From Acidimicrobiales bacterium (GTDB taxonomy: Bacteria; Actinomycetota; Acidimicrobiia; Acidimicrobiales; MedAcidi-G1), in the NCBI GenBank assembly GCA_014240365.1, contig JAAZXC010000003.1:1-58245 (forward strand): 58,245 nt of DNA, given 5' to 3'. The translations under genes were made by a program, and so were the position numbers. The notes beneath the pieces were generated by a model. The model saw only the letters and a list, made by a program, of their open reading frames with translations, did not search any database and had not been told where the DNA came from. Below are positions 40,299 through 48,313 of the stretch, one piece after another. The first letter of the stretch is position 1. Every line of letters begins with the position of its first letter.

Positions 40299-41723
40299 GT
40301 GGACGAGGACGATGGTGCGGGACCCGGAGATCCGGGTAGAGGGTTGAAGGCCCGCCGGGCCCGGATCCGCCAACGCAGCGACTACCAGCGGCTCGTCCTC
40401 ATAACCGCCCTCTTCGGCGCGGCGGCCGGCAGCTACCCGGTCACGGTCCTGTCGGCATCGCTGCCGCGCATCGCGGACGACCTGGGGGCGGCGGACTCCA
40501 CGATCACGTGGGTGATAGCCGCACCCCTGCTGGCATTCGCCGTGGTCACACCGATAATCGGCAAGGTCGGCGACCTCTACGGCCACCGCCGGACCTACCT
40601 CGTGAGCTTCAGCATCGGAGCCGTGCTGGCCTTCGCCACGGCCTTCGCCTGGGACACCACCTCCCTGATCGTGCTGCGGACCATTGCCCAGGCCGCCAAG
40701 GCCGCATCCGGACCGTCCGCCATGGCGATGATCCTGTCGGTGTACCCGCAACGCGAACGCACCCGGGCGCTCGGCATCTGGGCTGCGGTGGTGGCCCTCT
40801 CGCCGGCCGTGGGCGTCGTCACGGGTGGGCCACTCATCGAATGGATCGGTTGGCGCTCGCTCTTCGTCGTGCAGGGATGCACGGTGGTCATCGCCCTGAT
40901 GGCCGGCATCTTCATCGCCCCCGAGACCCGTCGTCGGTCAGGTATACGGTTCGACATCCCGGGAGCCATCACCCTGGGGCTGGGCGTGGGCGGCCTGCTC
41001 CTCGCCATCAACAGGGGCATCAGTTGGGGATGGACCAACCCCATTGTCCTGACGGCCGCCATCGTCGCCCCCCTGTCCCTCGCCCTGTTCGTACGGGTCG
41101 AGACGCGGACCGAGGCTCCCCTCCTCCCACCGTCGCTCATGCGGCGCAAGGCGTTCACCAGACCGATGCTGGCCCAGGCCGTCCTCCAGTCCGGCTACAT
41201 GGGGGCAATGGTGATGGCACCGTTCCTGCTGGAACGCCGCTGGGGCTTCCGCCCGACCATCATCGGGCTGGCAATGCTGCCGAGACCGCTCTCGTTCGCC
41301 TTCTGTGCCCGGCTGGGGAGTCACCACGACCCCCGGCACGGGGCTCGGCGGGTGGCGGTCACAGGAATGCTGGTTTTCGCCCTGGCAATGGTGCTGGCCG
41401 GGATCGGCGCCCACCAGCGCTGGCTGTTCGTGTTCCTGGCCGGAGCCATGCTGGCCGGGGCGGGCAGCGGCTACATCCGGCCGACGATCGCCAACGCGGT
41501 CACATCGGCAGCCGGTGACGACGACCTGGGCATCGCCGGCGGGTCCATGAACATGCTCCAGCAGATCGGTGCGGCTGTAGGGATAACCGTGCTGACCGCC
41601 CTCATGGCCGACGCCGTGGACGGCACCCGGTTCCTGCTACTCCACCTGGCTGCGGCTGCCACCGGCATCGTGGCGGCCATCCTGGCCACCGGGATCGAGG
41701 ATGGGCCGGATCCTCACGAGTAG
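40299..41723 (+). CDS. MFS transporter, DHA2 (EmrB/QacA-like) drug exporter type
   Basis: The 474-aa membrane protein has about fourteen helices and the MFS loop motif GKVGDLYGHRRTYLVSF between helices 2 and 3, plus the antiporter motif region (ALSPAVGVVTGGPLIEWIGWR). These place it with proton-driven DHA2 exporters. An N-terminal tail of about 30 residues is charged and probably cytoplasmic. It ends tail to tail with the 3-hydroxyacyl-CoA dehydrogenase gene, overlapping by ten bases. Cargo unknown. Confidence 0.85.
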   Translation: MDEDDGAGPGDPGRGLKARRARIRQRSDYQRLVLITALFGAAAGSYPVTVLSASLPRIADDLGAADSTITWVIAAPLLAFAVVTPIIGKVGDLYGHRRTYLVSFSIGAVLAFATAFAWDTTSLIVLRTIAQAAKAASGPSAMAMILSVYPQRERTRALGIWAAVVALSPAVGVVTGGPLIEWIGWRSLFVVQGCTVVIALMAGIFIAPETRRRSGIRFDIPGAITLGLGVGGLLLAINRGISWGWTNPIVLTAAIVAPLSLALFVRVETRTEAPLLPPSLMRRKAFTRPMLAQAVLQSGYMGAMVMAPFLLERRWGFRPTIIGLAMLPRPLSFAFCARLGSHHDPRHGARRVAVTGMLVFALAMVLAGIGAHQRWLFVFLAGAMLAGAGSGYIRPTIANAVTSAAGDDDLGIAGGSMNMLQQIGAAVGITVLTALMADAVDGTRFLLLHLAAAATGIVAAILATGIEDGPDPHE

Positions 41724-42571
41724 TCGTAGAACCCCCGGCCGGTCTTTCGACCCAGATGGCCCGCCGCCACCATGCGCCGCAGCAACGGGGGCGGCATGTA
41801 GAAGTCGTCGCCGTACTCGGCGAACAGGGTCTCGGCGACGAGCATCATCGTGTCCAGCCCGATCATGTCGCTCAGCTCCAGCGGTCCCATCGGATGGGCG
41901 GCCCCGAGCTTCATGGCGTTGTCTATGTCAATGGCCGAAGCATGTCCGTCGGCGTACATCCTCATGGCGGCGTTCAGGTATGGAACCAGCAGCATGTTGA
42001 CCACGAAGCCGGCCCTGTCCTTCGCCGCAACGACCACCTTGCCGAGTACGTCGGTGGCGAAGTCCGTGATCAGCCGGGTCACGTCGTCGTCGGTACGCAC
42101 CGACGGGATGACCTCAACGAGCTTCATGACCGGAGCCGGATTGAAGAAGTGCAGGCCGATGACGCGCTCGGGCCGGCTGGTGTTCATGGCGATGTCGATG
42201 ATCGGGATGGACGACGTGTTAGTGGCCAGCACGGCATCGGGCGATGTGACGACCTCGTCGAGCTCCCGGAAGATCCCGGCCTTCAGCTCATAGGACTCCA
42301 CGACCGCCTCGATCACCAGATCGCAGTCAGCCAGATCGGCCATCTCCGTCGTGAACGAGACGTTGCCGAGCGCCGAGGCGTGCGCCGCCTCGTCCAACTT
42401 GCCCCGCTCAAGGGCCCGATCCAACGACCTGCGGATCCCTGCGGCGCTGTGTTCGGCCGCCTCCGGGCTGACCTCACGGACCACCGTTGCCAGACCGGCC
42501 TTGGCGGTCAACTCGGCCACGCCGCCACCCATCTGTCCGCCGCCGATGACGCCTACACGCTCGATACCCAT
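41714..42571 (-). CDS. 3-hydroxybutyryl-CoA dehydrogenase (FadB2-like)
   Basis: The 285-aa protein begins with the NAD-binding GVIGGGQMGGGVAEL and has the dehydrogenase motif HFFNPAPVMKLVEVI (catalytic His). NMLLVPYLNAAMRMYADGHA and MGPLELSDMIGLD belong to the C-terminal domain. It would interconvert (S)-3-hydroxyacyl-CoA and 3-oxoacyl-CoA. AGGAAG precedes the ATG. It could serve beta-oxidation together with the acyl-CoA dehydrogenase 4 kb away. Confidence 0.9.
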   Translation of the reverse strand: MGIERVGVIGGGQMGGGVAELTAKAGLATVVREVSPEAAEHSAAGIRRSLDRALERGKLDEAAHASALGNVSFTTEMADLADCDLVIEAVVESYELKAGIFRELDEVVTSPDAVLATNTSSIPIIDIAMNTSRPERVIGLHFFNPAPVMKLVEVIPSVRTDDDVTRLITDFATDVLGKVVVAAKDRAGFVVNMLLVPYLNAAMRMYADGHASAIDIDNAMKLGAAHPMGPLELSDMIGLDTMMLVAETLFAEYGDDFYMPPPLLRRMVAAGHLGRKTGRGFYDYS

Positions 42572-42658
42572 AGTCAGCTTCCTGGTCGTTGCTCTTCTGG
42601 TCGGCCCGGCCGGCTCACCTGCGCCGGAGGCCGGGATGGCTCTGTTTCGTCGGCAGGT

Positions 42659-43216
42659 TCAGTCGGCTTCGGTGATGGTCACCGACTCGATGACCACATC
42701 GGTGGTCGGTCGATCACCGGGTGCGGTGGAGACCTCCTGGATGGCGGTTGCCACCTCGAGGCCGCTCACGACCTTGCCGAACATGGCGTAGGCCGGGGGC
42801 AGGGCAACCCCGCTCGGGCCCGTGATCACGAAGAACTGGCTGCCGTTGGTGTCTGGACCGGCATTGGCCATGACGAGCGAACCGAGCTCGTAGCGACCGG
42901 GCTTCGGGAGCTCGTCGGCGAACCGGTAGCCGGGTCCGCCCCTGCCGGAACCCTCCGGGCAGCCACCCTGGATCACGAAGCCGTTGATGACACGGTGGAA
43001 GATCAGGCTGTCGAAGTAGTGCCAGCGGGCCAGGTACACGAAGTTGTTGACCGTCTGCGGTGCGCCTATCGGATCCAGGTGGATGGTCATGGTGCCCATC
43101 GAGGTCACCATCTCAGCCGAGTACGTCCTGGTCGCGTCGATGACCATCGGGGGGGCGGACGGGAACTTCGTACGGCGTTCGCTGGAGCCGTCAGGGTTCG
43201 GAATCAGGTCGGACAT
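42659..43216 (-). CDS. Cyclophilin-type peptidyl-prolyl isomerase
   Basis: The 185-aa protein has the cyclophilin core: FHRVINGFVIQGGCPEGSG (catalytic Arg), MANAGPDTNGSQFFVITG and FGKVVSGLEVATAI. The usual QGGDP is QGGCP here. There is no signal peptide, so it acts in the cytoplasm as a folding helper. GGAG precedes the ATG. Its gene stands alone. Confidence 0.92.
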   Translation of the reverse strand: MSDLIPNPDGSSERRTKFPSAPPMVIDATRTYSAEMVTSMGTMTIHLDPIGAPQTVNNFVYLARWHYFDSLIFHRVINGFVIQGGCPEGSGRGGPGYRFADELPKPGRYELGSLVMANAGPDTNGSQFFVITGPSGVALPPAYAMFGKVVSGLEVATAIQEVSTAPGDRPTTDVVIESVTITEAD

Positions 43217-43441
43217 GGGGTCTCCTAGGCGGCCTGGATCGGATGGGTGGTGCGCTTCGCACCTGTCGGCCGCCCAGTCAGGCTACGGGCCGCGTGGCCG
43301 GGGTCACCCAGCAGCGCGCGGGCCTTCGCTACGGTGCCGCGCATGGCACTCTGGTCGACGCCGAGGAACCCTGACCGCACAGCGGGCGAGGCGTCCCTCG
43401 ACCATCCACTCCTGGACCGCCCGTCCACGAGGCCCTCCCGG

Positions 43442-43585
43442 GTGGCGAGCGTCGAACCCTCCCACTGGGTGGGGCTGGTCTGCACCAGTTGCGAGGTGGC
43501 GTGGCGTGGCGATCCCGTCGAACCCTGCTGGTCCTGCGGTTCGGTCGGACGGCGCCCGGCCGGCACCACCATCCTGAGGGACTGA
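43442..43585 (+). CDS. 47-aa zinc-ribbon protein
   Basis: Starting at GTG 43442, the frame encodes a protein with two CxxC knuckles (LVCTSCEVAW at Cys14/Cys17 and EPCWSCGS at Cys29/Cys32), a compact zinc ribbon. GAGG lies about 12 bases upstream. The same frame stays open back to 43247 but that part is not protein-like. It may regulate or accompany another protein. The 225 bases between the cyclophilin start and this gene show nothing recognisable. Confidence 0.5.
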   Translation: MASVEPSHWVGLVCTSCEVAWRGDPVEPCWSCGSVGRRPAGTTILRD

Positions 43586-43604
43586 CCCGTAGGCCGTCCC
43601 GACC

Positions 43605-44135
43605 TCAGAGGGCCAGGGCGAACATCGAAACCGTCTTGCCGGTCGCCTCGTCGGACTGCCCGCCGACCACCTCGAACCCGTACCGCTCGTGGAACTCGAG
43701 GGACCTGTCGTTGCGCGGCACGGTGTTCACCTCGGCACACAGGCGGGAGTGGCCATCGGCCGATTCGGTGAGCAACCGGTACATCGCACGCGCCAGGCCC
43801 CGCCCCCAGGCAGATGGGTGCACGACGACCCTGTCCACGTACAGGAACCGTTCCTGTCGGCGACGGGCCTGCTCGCAGAAGAACTCATAGTTGAGGCTCT
43901 GATACGCCAGTCCCGGCCCGTCCAGGCCGACGAGGAGGGCCACCACCTCGCCGGACCCCGGGTCCTCGACCACCGGGAACAGGTGGGCGACCTCCAGGAA
44001 CCAGGAGAGCTCGTCGGCCGTGAGTTCGTTCACCGCTGGAACGGCCTGGTTGTTCAGCTCCAGCAGTCGCTCCAGGTCGTCCGGGGTGGCACGACGGAAC
44101 CCGTCCGCGGTGCCCGAAGTCACCTCATCCATCAC
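43605..44135 (-). CDS. GNAT-family N-acetyltransferase
   Basis: The 176-aa protein has the acetyl-CoA-binding signature VDRVVVHPSAWGRGLARAMY (motif A, with the pyrophosphate loop GRGLA), followed by the LCAEVNTVPRNDRSLEFHERYGFEVVG segment typical of GNAT folds. The acceptor substrate is unknown. It diverges from the ABC exporter genes. Confidence 0.87.
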   Translation of the reverse strand: MMDEVTSGTADGFRRATPDDLERLLELNNQAVPAVNELTADELSWFLEVAHLFPVVEDPGSGEVVALLVGLDGPGLAYQSLNYEFFCEQARRRQERFLYVDRVVVHPSAWGRGLARAMYRLLTESADGHSRLCAEVNTVPRNDRSLEFHERYGFEVVGGQSDEATGKTVSMFALAL

Positions 44136-44178
44136 GCATCTCCCATCGCCCCGTGGTCGGCGCTGTAAGCACCGACCA

Positions 44179-44184
44179 TAGGGT
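44179..44184 (+). promoter_or_regulatory. Leaderless -10 box TAGGGT for the ABC ATPase
   Basis: TAGGGT lies seven bases before the ATG at 44192. Confidence 0.45.
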
Positions 44185-44191
44185 GACAGCC

Positions 44192-44932
44192 ATGAGCACC
44201 CAGACCACCAACGCTGCGGCCCGCATGGCTGGCGGCACCAAGACCTACGGCTCGGGCGACACCGAGGTCCACGCCCTGGATGGCGTGGACGTCGAGTTCG
44301 AGCGCGGTCGGTTCACCGCCATCATGGGTCCTTCGGGTTCCGGCAAGTCCACCCTCATGCACTGTTCGGCGGGTCTCGACGACCTGACCTCCGGAACCGT
44401 GCACATAGGCGATGTGGAGCTGGGGTCCCTGTCGGAACGCGACCTGACGCTGCTGCGTCGCGACAGGATCGGCTTCGTCTTCCAGGCGTACAACCTGCTC
44501 CCGACGCTGACCGCCAGGGAGAACCTGACCCTCCCGCTGGACCTGGCGGGAACGAAGCCCGATCCGGGATGGCTCGTCGAGGTGATCGAGTCCGTGGGCA
44601 TACAGGACCGCCTGGGCCACAGGCCCAGCGAGTTGTCGGGTGGACAGCAGCAGCGGGTGGCCGTCGCCCGGGCGCTGGTGAGCCGGCCTGAGATCGTCTT
44701 CGCCGACGAACCGACGGGGAACCTGGACTCGGTGACCGGCGGAGAGGTGTTGGACTTCCTGCGGTCCGCCGTCGACGACCTCGGCCAGACCCTGGTGGTG
44801 GTCACGCACGATGCGAGTGCGGCAGCCCGGGCCGACCGGGTCCTGTTCCTGGCCGACGGCATGATCGTGGACGAGTTGGTCGACCCGGAAGCCGACGCCA
44901 TCCTTGATCGAATCAAGGCCATCGGCGGCTGA
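44192..44932 (+). CDS. ABC transporter ATPase, MacB/LolD type
   Basis: The 246-aa ATPase has Walker A (GPSGSGKST), the Q-loop in FVFQAYNLLPTLTARENL, the signature LSGGQQQRVAVARAL, Walker B (IVFADEPTGNLDS) and the H-loop VVVTHD. The FQAYNLLP and DEPTGNLD strings are typical of MacB/LolD/FtsE-type ATPases, which drive mechanotransmission rather than classical transport. It is followed four bases later by its FtsX-type permease. Confidence 0.93.
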   Translation: MSTQTTNAAARMAGGTKTYGSGDTEVHALDGVDVEFERGRFTAIMGPSGSGKSTLMHCSAGLDDLTSGTVHIGDVELGSLSERDLTLLRRDRIGFVFQAYNLLPTLTARENLTLPLDLAGTKPDPGWLVEVIESVGIQDRLGHRPSELSGGQQQRVAVARALVSRPEIVFADEPTGNLDSVTGGEVLDFLRSAVDDLGQTLVVVTHDASAAARADRVLFLADGMIVDELVDPEADAILDRIKAIGG

Positions 44933-44936
44933 CCCG

Positions 44937-47657
44937 GTGTTCCGACTCACATTCCGGAACATCACGCGCCGCAAGCTGCGGTTCGCCCTCACGACCCTGG
45001 CCGTGGTGCTGGGTGTCGCATTCCTGTCGACGTCGTTCTTCCTCACGGACCGTCTCCGAGACACCTTTGACGAGCTGGCTACCGACATCAGTGGCGAAAT
45101 TGACCTCGTCGTGCGGACATCGATCGACGAAGGCGCTGAACGGATCAACCGTCTCCCCTTCCCGGAAGAGGTTCTCGGCGCATTGACGGACGTCCCCGGC
45201 ATCAGTTACGTCTGGCCGTCGGTCCAGGTCTGGAACGTGGTCCCCCTCTACACCGATGGGGACGGCGAAATCAAGGCAATCGGCACCAATGGCGGGGCGC
45301 CGCAGTTCGGTTTCAACATCACACCCCCGGAAGGGTCCGACTACGGGGATGCGACAGAGGACCATAACCAACTCTTCATCACGGACGGTCGGGCCCCGCT
45401 CCGCACCGGGTCAATGGCAGACCCGGCCAACGTGGGCGAGTTCGCGCTCGACAACATGACTGCTGACGAGTACGGGTTCACCATCGGCGAGACGTACACG
45501 ATCAGTGCCCCTGGCGGTAACCGCCGGTTTGTCCTCGTAGGTACGGCCAACTTCGGCGACCCGGACGAGACCAAGAACATCGGTGCCAACATGAGCCTCT
45601 TCGACGAGGAGACCGCCCAGGAGGTCGGCAACAAGGTCGGCCTCTACGACGAGATCTCCATCTACCTGGAAGACGATGCGGACGAGGCCGCGGTAATGGC
45701 CATAGTCCAGGATCGCCTCGACCTGGCGACCGACGACTTCCGGGCTGTCCTCTCGACTCTTCCGGAGGACCAGCAGAAGCAACTGTCTGCTTTCGGTGAT
45801 GTCGATCTAGAGGTGGTCACGGCAGCCACGAAGATTGCCGAGGACCAGAGTGACTTCGACCAGTTCATAGACATCATCTCCTCGGTGCTCCTGGGTTTCT
45901 CGGTCATCTCCGTGGTGGTCAGCGCCTTCATCATCAACAACACGTTCTCGATCGTGATCGTACAGAGGGTTCGCGAGCTGGCCCTGCTCCGAGCGTTGGG
46001 GGCCACGGGTCGCCAGATCAGCAGATCAGTGAGACTCGAGGCAGTCGTAATTGGCTTGGTCGCCACCGTCCTTGGTCTCGTTGGCGGCTACCTACTCTCC
46101 ACGCTGCTTGTTTGGGTACTTGTAAACATCGGCTTCGGCGAATTGCCGGGCTCGATCCCGATCCGGCCAAGGACCATCATCGTGGCCTCTGTAGTCGGAG
46201 TGGGCGCCACTCTCATCTCCGCAATCGGGCCTTCACGCCGGGTTCGGCAGATCCCACCGGTGGCTGCGATGCGCGACGACGTACGCCTCACCCCGACCAG
46301 CCTGAGGCGACGCCTCCAGGTGGGTTTGGCCGTGACGGCCATCGGCATCGGAGCCCTGACGTTGGGCATGACCGTCGAGATGTCGACTGTCTCGGTCCTG
46401 ACAGCAGTCGGTGGTGGGGCACTCACGACCTTCATGGGCGTGTACCTCCTAAGCCCGGTGATAGCCAGGCCGGTGGCCTCCATCCTGGGATGGCCCATTC
46501 GGAGGTTGTACCGGATCCCCGGCCGCCTGGCGACCGACAACGCTCAGCGGTCACCGCGCCGCACCGCCGCGACCGCCGCCGCATTGACCATCGGACTCGC
46601 CCTGGTGAGCCTCGCAGCGGTGGTAAGCGATTCTGTGAAGACGACCTTTCTGAGCACCATGGATCAGAGTGTCGAGGCGGATCTCTTCGTATATGGGGAC
46701 ACCTTCAACCCACAGGCTGGCTTCTCCACTGAACTCGGGTCCGACCTGCAGCATCTAGCTGCCGAAAGACCCGACCTCGTCAAGTCGGTAATGACGATGC
46801 GCTGGACTTTGGGCGGAGTGAAAATCGGAGACGGCTTCAAGGACCTGGTGGCCACCGACCTGGAGATCCTGGACGAACATATGAATGTCCGGGTGACCGA
46901 GGGCTCCGAGTTCGGCGCCGGAAGCAACGGAGTACTGGTCCACGTCGACTCGGCAGGCGATCTGGGGCTCACCATTGGCGATCCGGTCCTCATTGATTTC
47001 CCAGGTGGTCGAACTAGCGAGTTGACCGTCGCTGCAATCTTCGAGGACTCAACCCTTCTGGGGAACTGGGTCGTCGATATCTCGGTCTTCGATTCGTATC
47101 TTTCGAGCGCGCCCCTTGCCTGGATCTCGGTCCTTTTCCCAGCTGACGCTGACAACTATGCGTCTCGAGCCGCTATCGAGGTCTACACCGACGCCTACCC
47201 TCAGGTCGTCGTAGAGAATCGATCCGAATTTCGCGATGCCCAGGAGAAGCAACTCGACCAGGTGCTGTCGATAATCCAGGTATTTCTCGGCCTGTCACTG
47301 TTGATAGCCGTGCTGGGCATCACCAACACACTGGCCCTGTCGGTCTACGAACGGACGCGCGAACTCGGGCTGCTGCGGGCCATCGGGATGACCCGACGCC
47401 AGCTCCGCCGGATGGTCCGCTGGGAGGCGGTCATCATCGCCCTGTTCGGGGGCCTGCGGGGTGTGGGAATGGGGGTGTTGTTCGGGCTGGCAGCCATAGC
47501 GGCCATCCCCGAGACCTTCGTGGACATAGTGTCGATCCCGTACCGGAGCCTGCTGGGCTACCTGCTCGTATCAGGCCTGTTCGGAATGCTCGCCGCCATC
47601 CTTCCGGCCCGTCGCGCCTCCCGACTGAACGTCCTGGACGCCATCTCCCACCAGTAG
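44937..47657 (+). CDS. ABC transporter permease with two FtsX domains
   Basis: The 906-aa membrane protein starts with FRLTFRNITRRKLRFALTTL, a short first helix, and a large external domain (about residues 50-300). FtsX domain 1 follows at about 310-430 (RVRELALLRALGATGRQISR). After four further helices and a second external domain comes FtsX domain 2 at about 770-900 (YERTRELGLLRAIGMTRRQL). This is the duplicated permease of YtrF/SalY-like exporters that move lipids, lipoproteins or peptides. It pairs with the ATPase upstream. Confidence 0.92.
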   Translation: MFRLTFRNITRRKLRFALTTLAVVLGVAFLSTSFFLTDRLRDTFDELATDISGEIDLVVRTSIDEGAERINRLPFPEEVLGALTDVPGISYVWPSVQVWNVVPLYTDGDGEIKAIGTNGGAPQFGFNITPPEGSDYGDATEDHNQLFITDGRAPLRTGSMADPANVGEFALDNMTADEYGFTIGETYTISAPGGNRRFVLVGTANFGDPDETKNIGANMSLFDEETAQEVGNKVGLYDEISIYLEDDADEAAVMAIVQDRLDLATDDFRAVLSTLPEDQQKQLSAFGDVDLEVVTAATKIAEDQSDFDQFIDIISSVLLGFSVISVVVSAFIINNTFSIVIVQRVRELALLRALGATGRQISRSVRLEAVVIGLVATVLGLVGGYLLSTLLVWVLVNIGFGELPGSIPIRPRTIIVASVVGVGATLISAIGPSRRVRQIPPVAAMRDDVRLTPTSLRRRLQVGLAVTAIGIGALTLGMTVEMSTVSVLTAVGGGALTTFMGVYLLSPVIARPVASILGWPIRRLYRIPGRLATDNAQRSPRRTAATAAALTIGLALVSLAAVVSDSVKTTFLSTMDQSVEADLFVYGDTFNPQAGFSTELGSDLQHLAAERPDLVKSVMTMRWTLGGVKIGDGFKDLVATDLEILDEHMNVRVTEGSEFGAGSNGVLVHVDSAGDLGLTIGDPVLIDFPGGRTSELTVAAIFEDSTLLGNWVVDISVFDSYLSSAPLAWISVLFPADADNYASRAAIEVYTDAYPQVVVENRSEFRDAQEKQLDQVLSIIQVFLGLSLLIAVLGITNTLALSVYERTRELGLLRAIGMTRRQLRRMVRWEAVIIALFGGLRGVGMGVLFGLAAIAAIPETFVDIVSIPYRSLLGYLLVSGLFGMLAAILPARRASRLNVLDAISHQ

Positions 47658-47734
47658 GGACGCCCCATATCCGCCAGGACGCGTCTGCCAGGACGCGGCC
47701 GAGAAGACATCGGGCCCCAGGAAGCGGGGTCGGG

Positions 47735-48220
47735 TCAGGTGAGCGCCATGGCGGCCAGCACCAGCCCCCAGGAACTGAACGTGATGACCAGGAAGCTGGT
47801 CATCATCGTGTTCTGAAGGGTGTGGATGCGGTCCTCCACCTTCCCAAGCCTGGGCTCCATCCGGCCCAGCCGCTCCTCGACACTCTCCACCCGGGTCTCG
47901 AGGCCGTCGAAGCGGGTCTCCAGACCATCGAAGCGTCTGTCCATGGCATCGAAGCGTCTGTCCATGGCATCGAAACGCTGCTCGAAGAGCACCAACATCG
48001 CGTCCATGCGCTCGCCCATCTCGACGAGACGCAGGTCCATCGTGTCCATGCGGTCGCACATCGCATCGAGGCGCAGGTCCAGCCCGGCCAACCGGGTTCC
48101 CACCTCGGAGGCGCCCTCGTCGAAGAGGTGCCCCATCAGGACCTCGGCCGGGCGTTCGCCCAACGTCGCCTCGAGCCGCTCCCGCAGCTGCTGCCGATCT
48201 CTCGCATCTACCGCCATCAT
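47735..48220 (-). CDS. Coiled-coil protein with C-terminal membrane anchor
   Basis: The 161-aa protein has a short helical head (RQQLRERLEATLGERPAEVL), a coiled coil at about residues 40-135 with repeated heptads such as RFDAMDRRFDAMDRRFDGLE, and one hydrophobic helix at the end (SFLVITFSSWGLVLAAMAL). It is probably a trimeric or dimeric rod anchored to the membrane from the inside. It resembles the DUF1640-like coiled-coil family in layout only. It lies convergent to the FtsX permease gene. Confidence 0.72.
   Translation of the reverse strand: MMAVDARDRQQLRERLEATLGERPAEVLMGHLFDEGASEVGTRLAGLDLRLDAMCDRMDTMDLRLVEMGERMDAMLVLFEQRFDAMDRRFDAMDRRFDGLETRFDGLETRVESVEERLGRMEPRLGKVEDRIHTLQNTMMTSFLVITFSSWGLVLAAMALT
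47926..47980 (-). repeat. 21-bp tandem repeat inside the coiled-coil gene
   Basis: Two identical 21-base units (47926-47946 and 47947-47967) and a partial third encode the heptad RRFDAMD. Exact identity at the DNA level suggests recent duplication that lengthens the coiled coil by whole heptads. Confidence 0.75.
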
Positions 48221-48313
48221 CCAACCTCCCGACCCATCGGGTCAACCATCAGGTGAGGGAGCTGCTGCTCCGAGGTTCGCTGTTCGGAACCTACGAAGGG
48301 GGTGTGACAGGGC

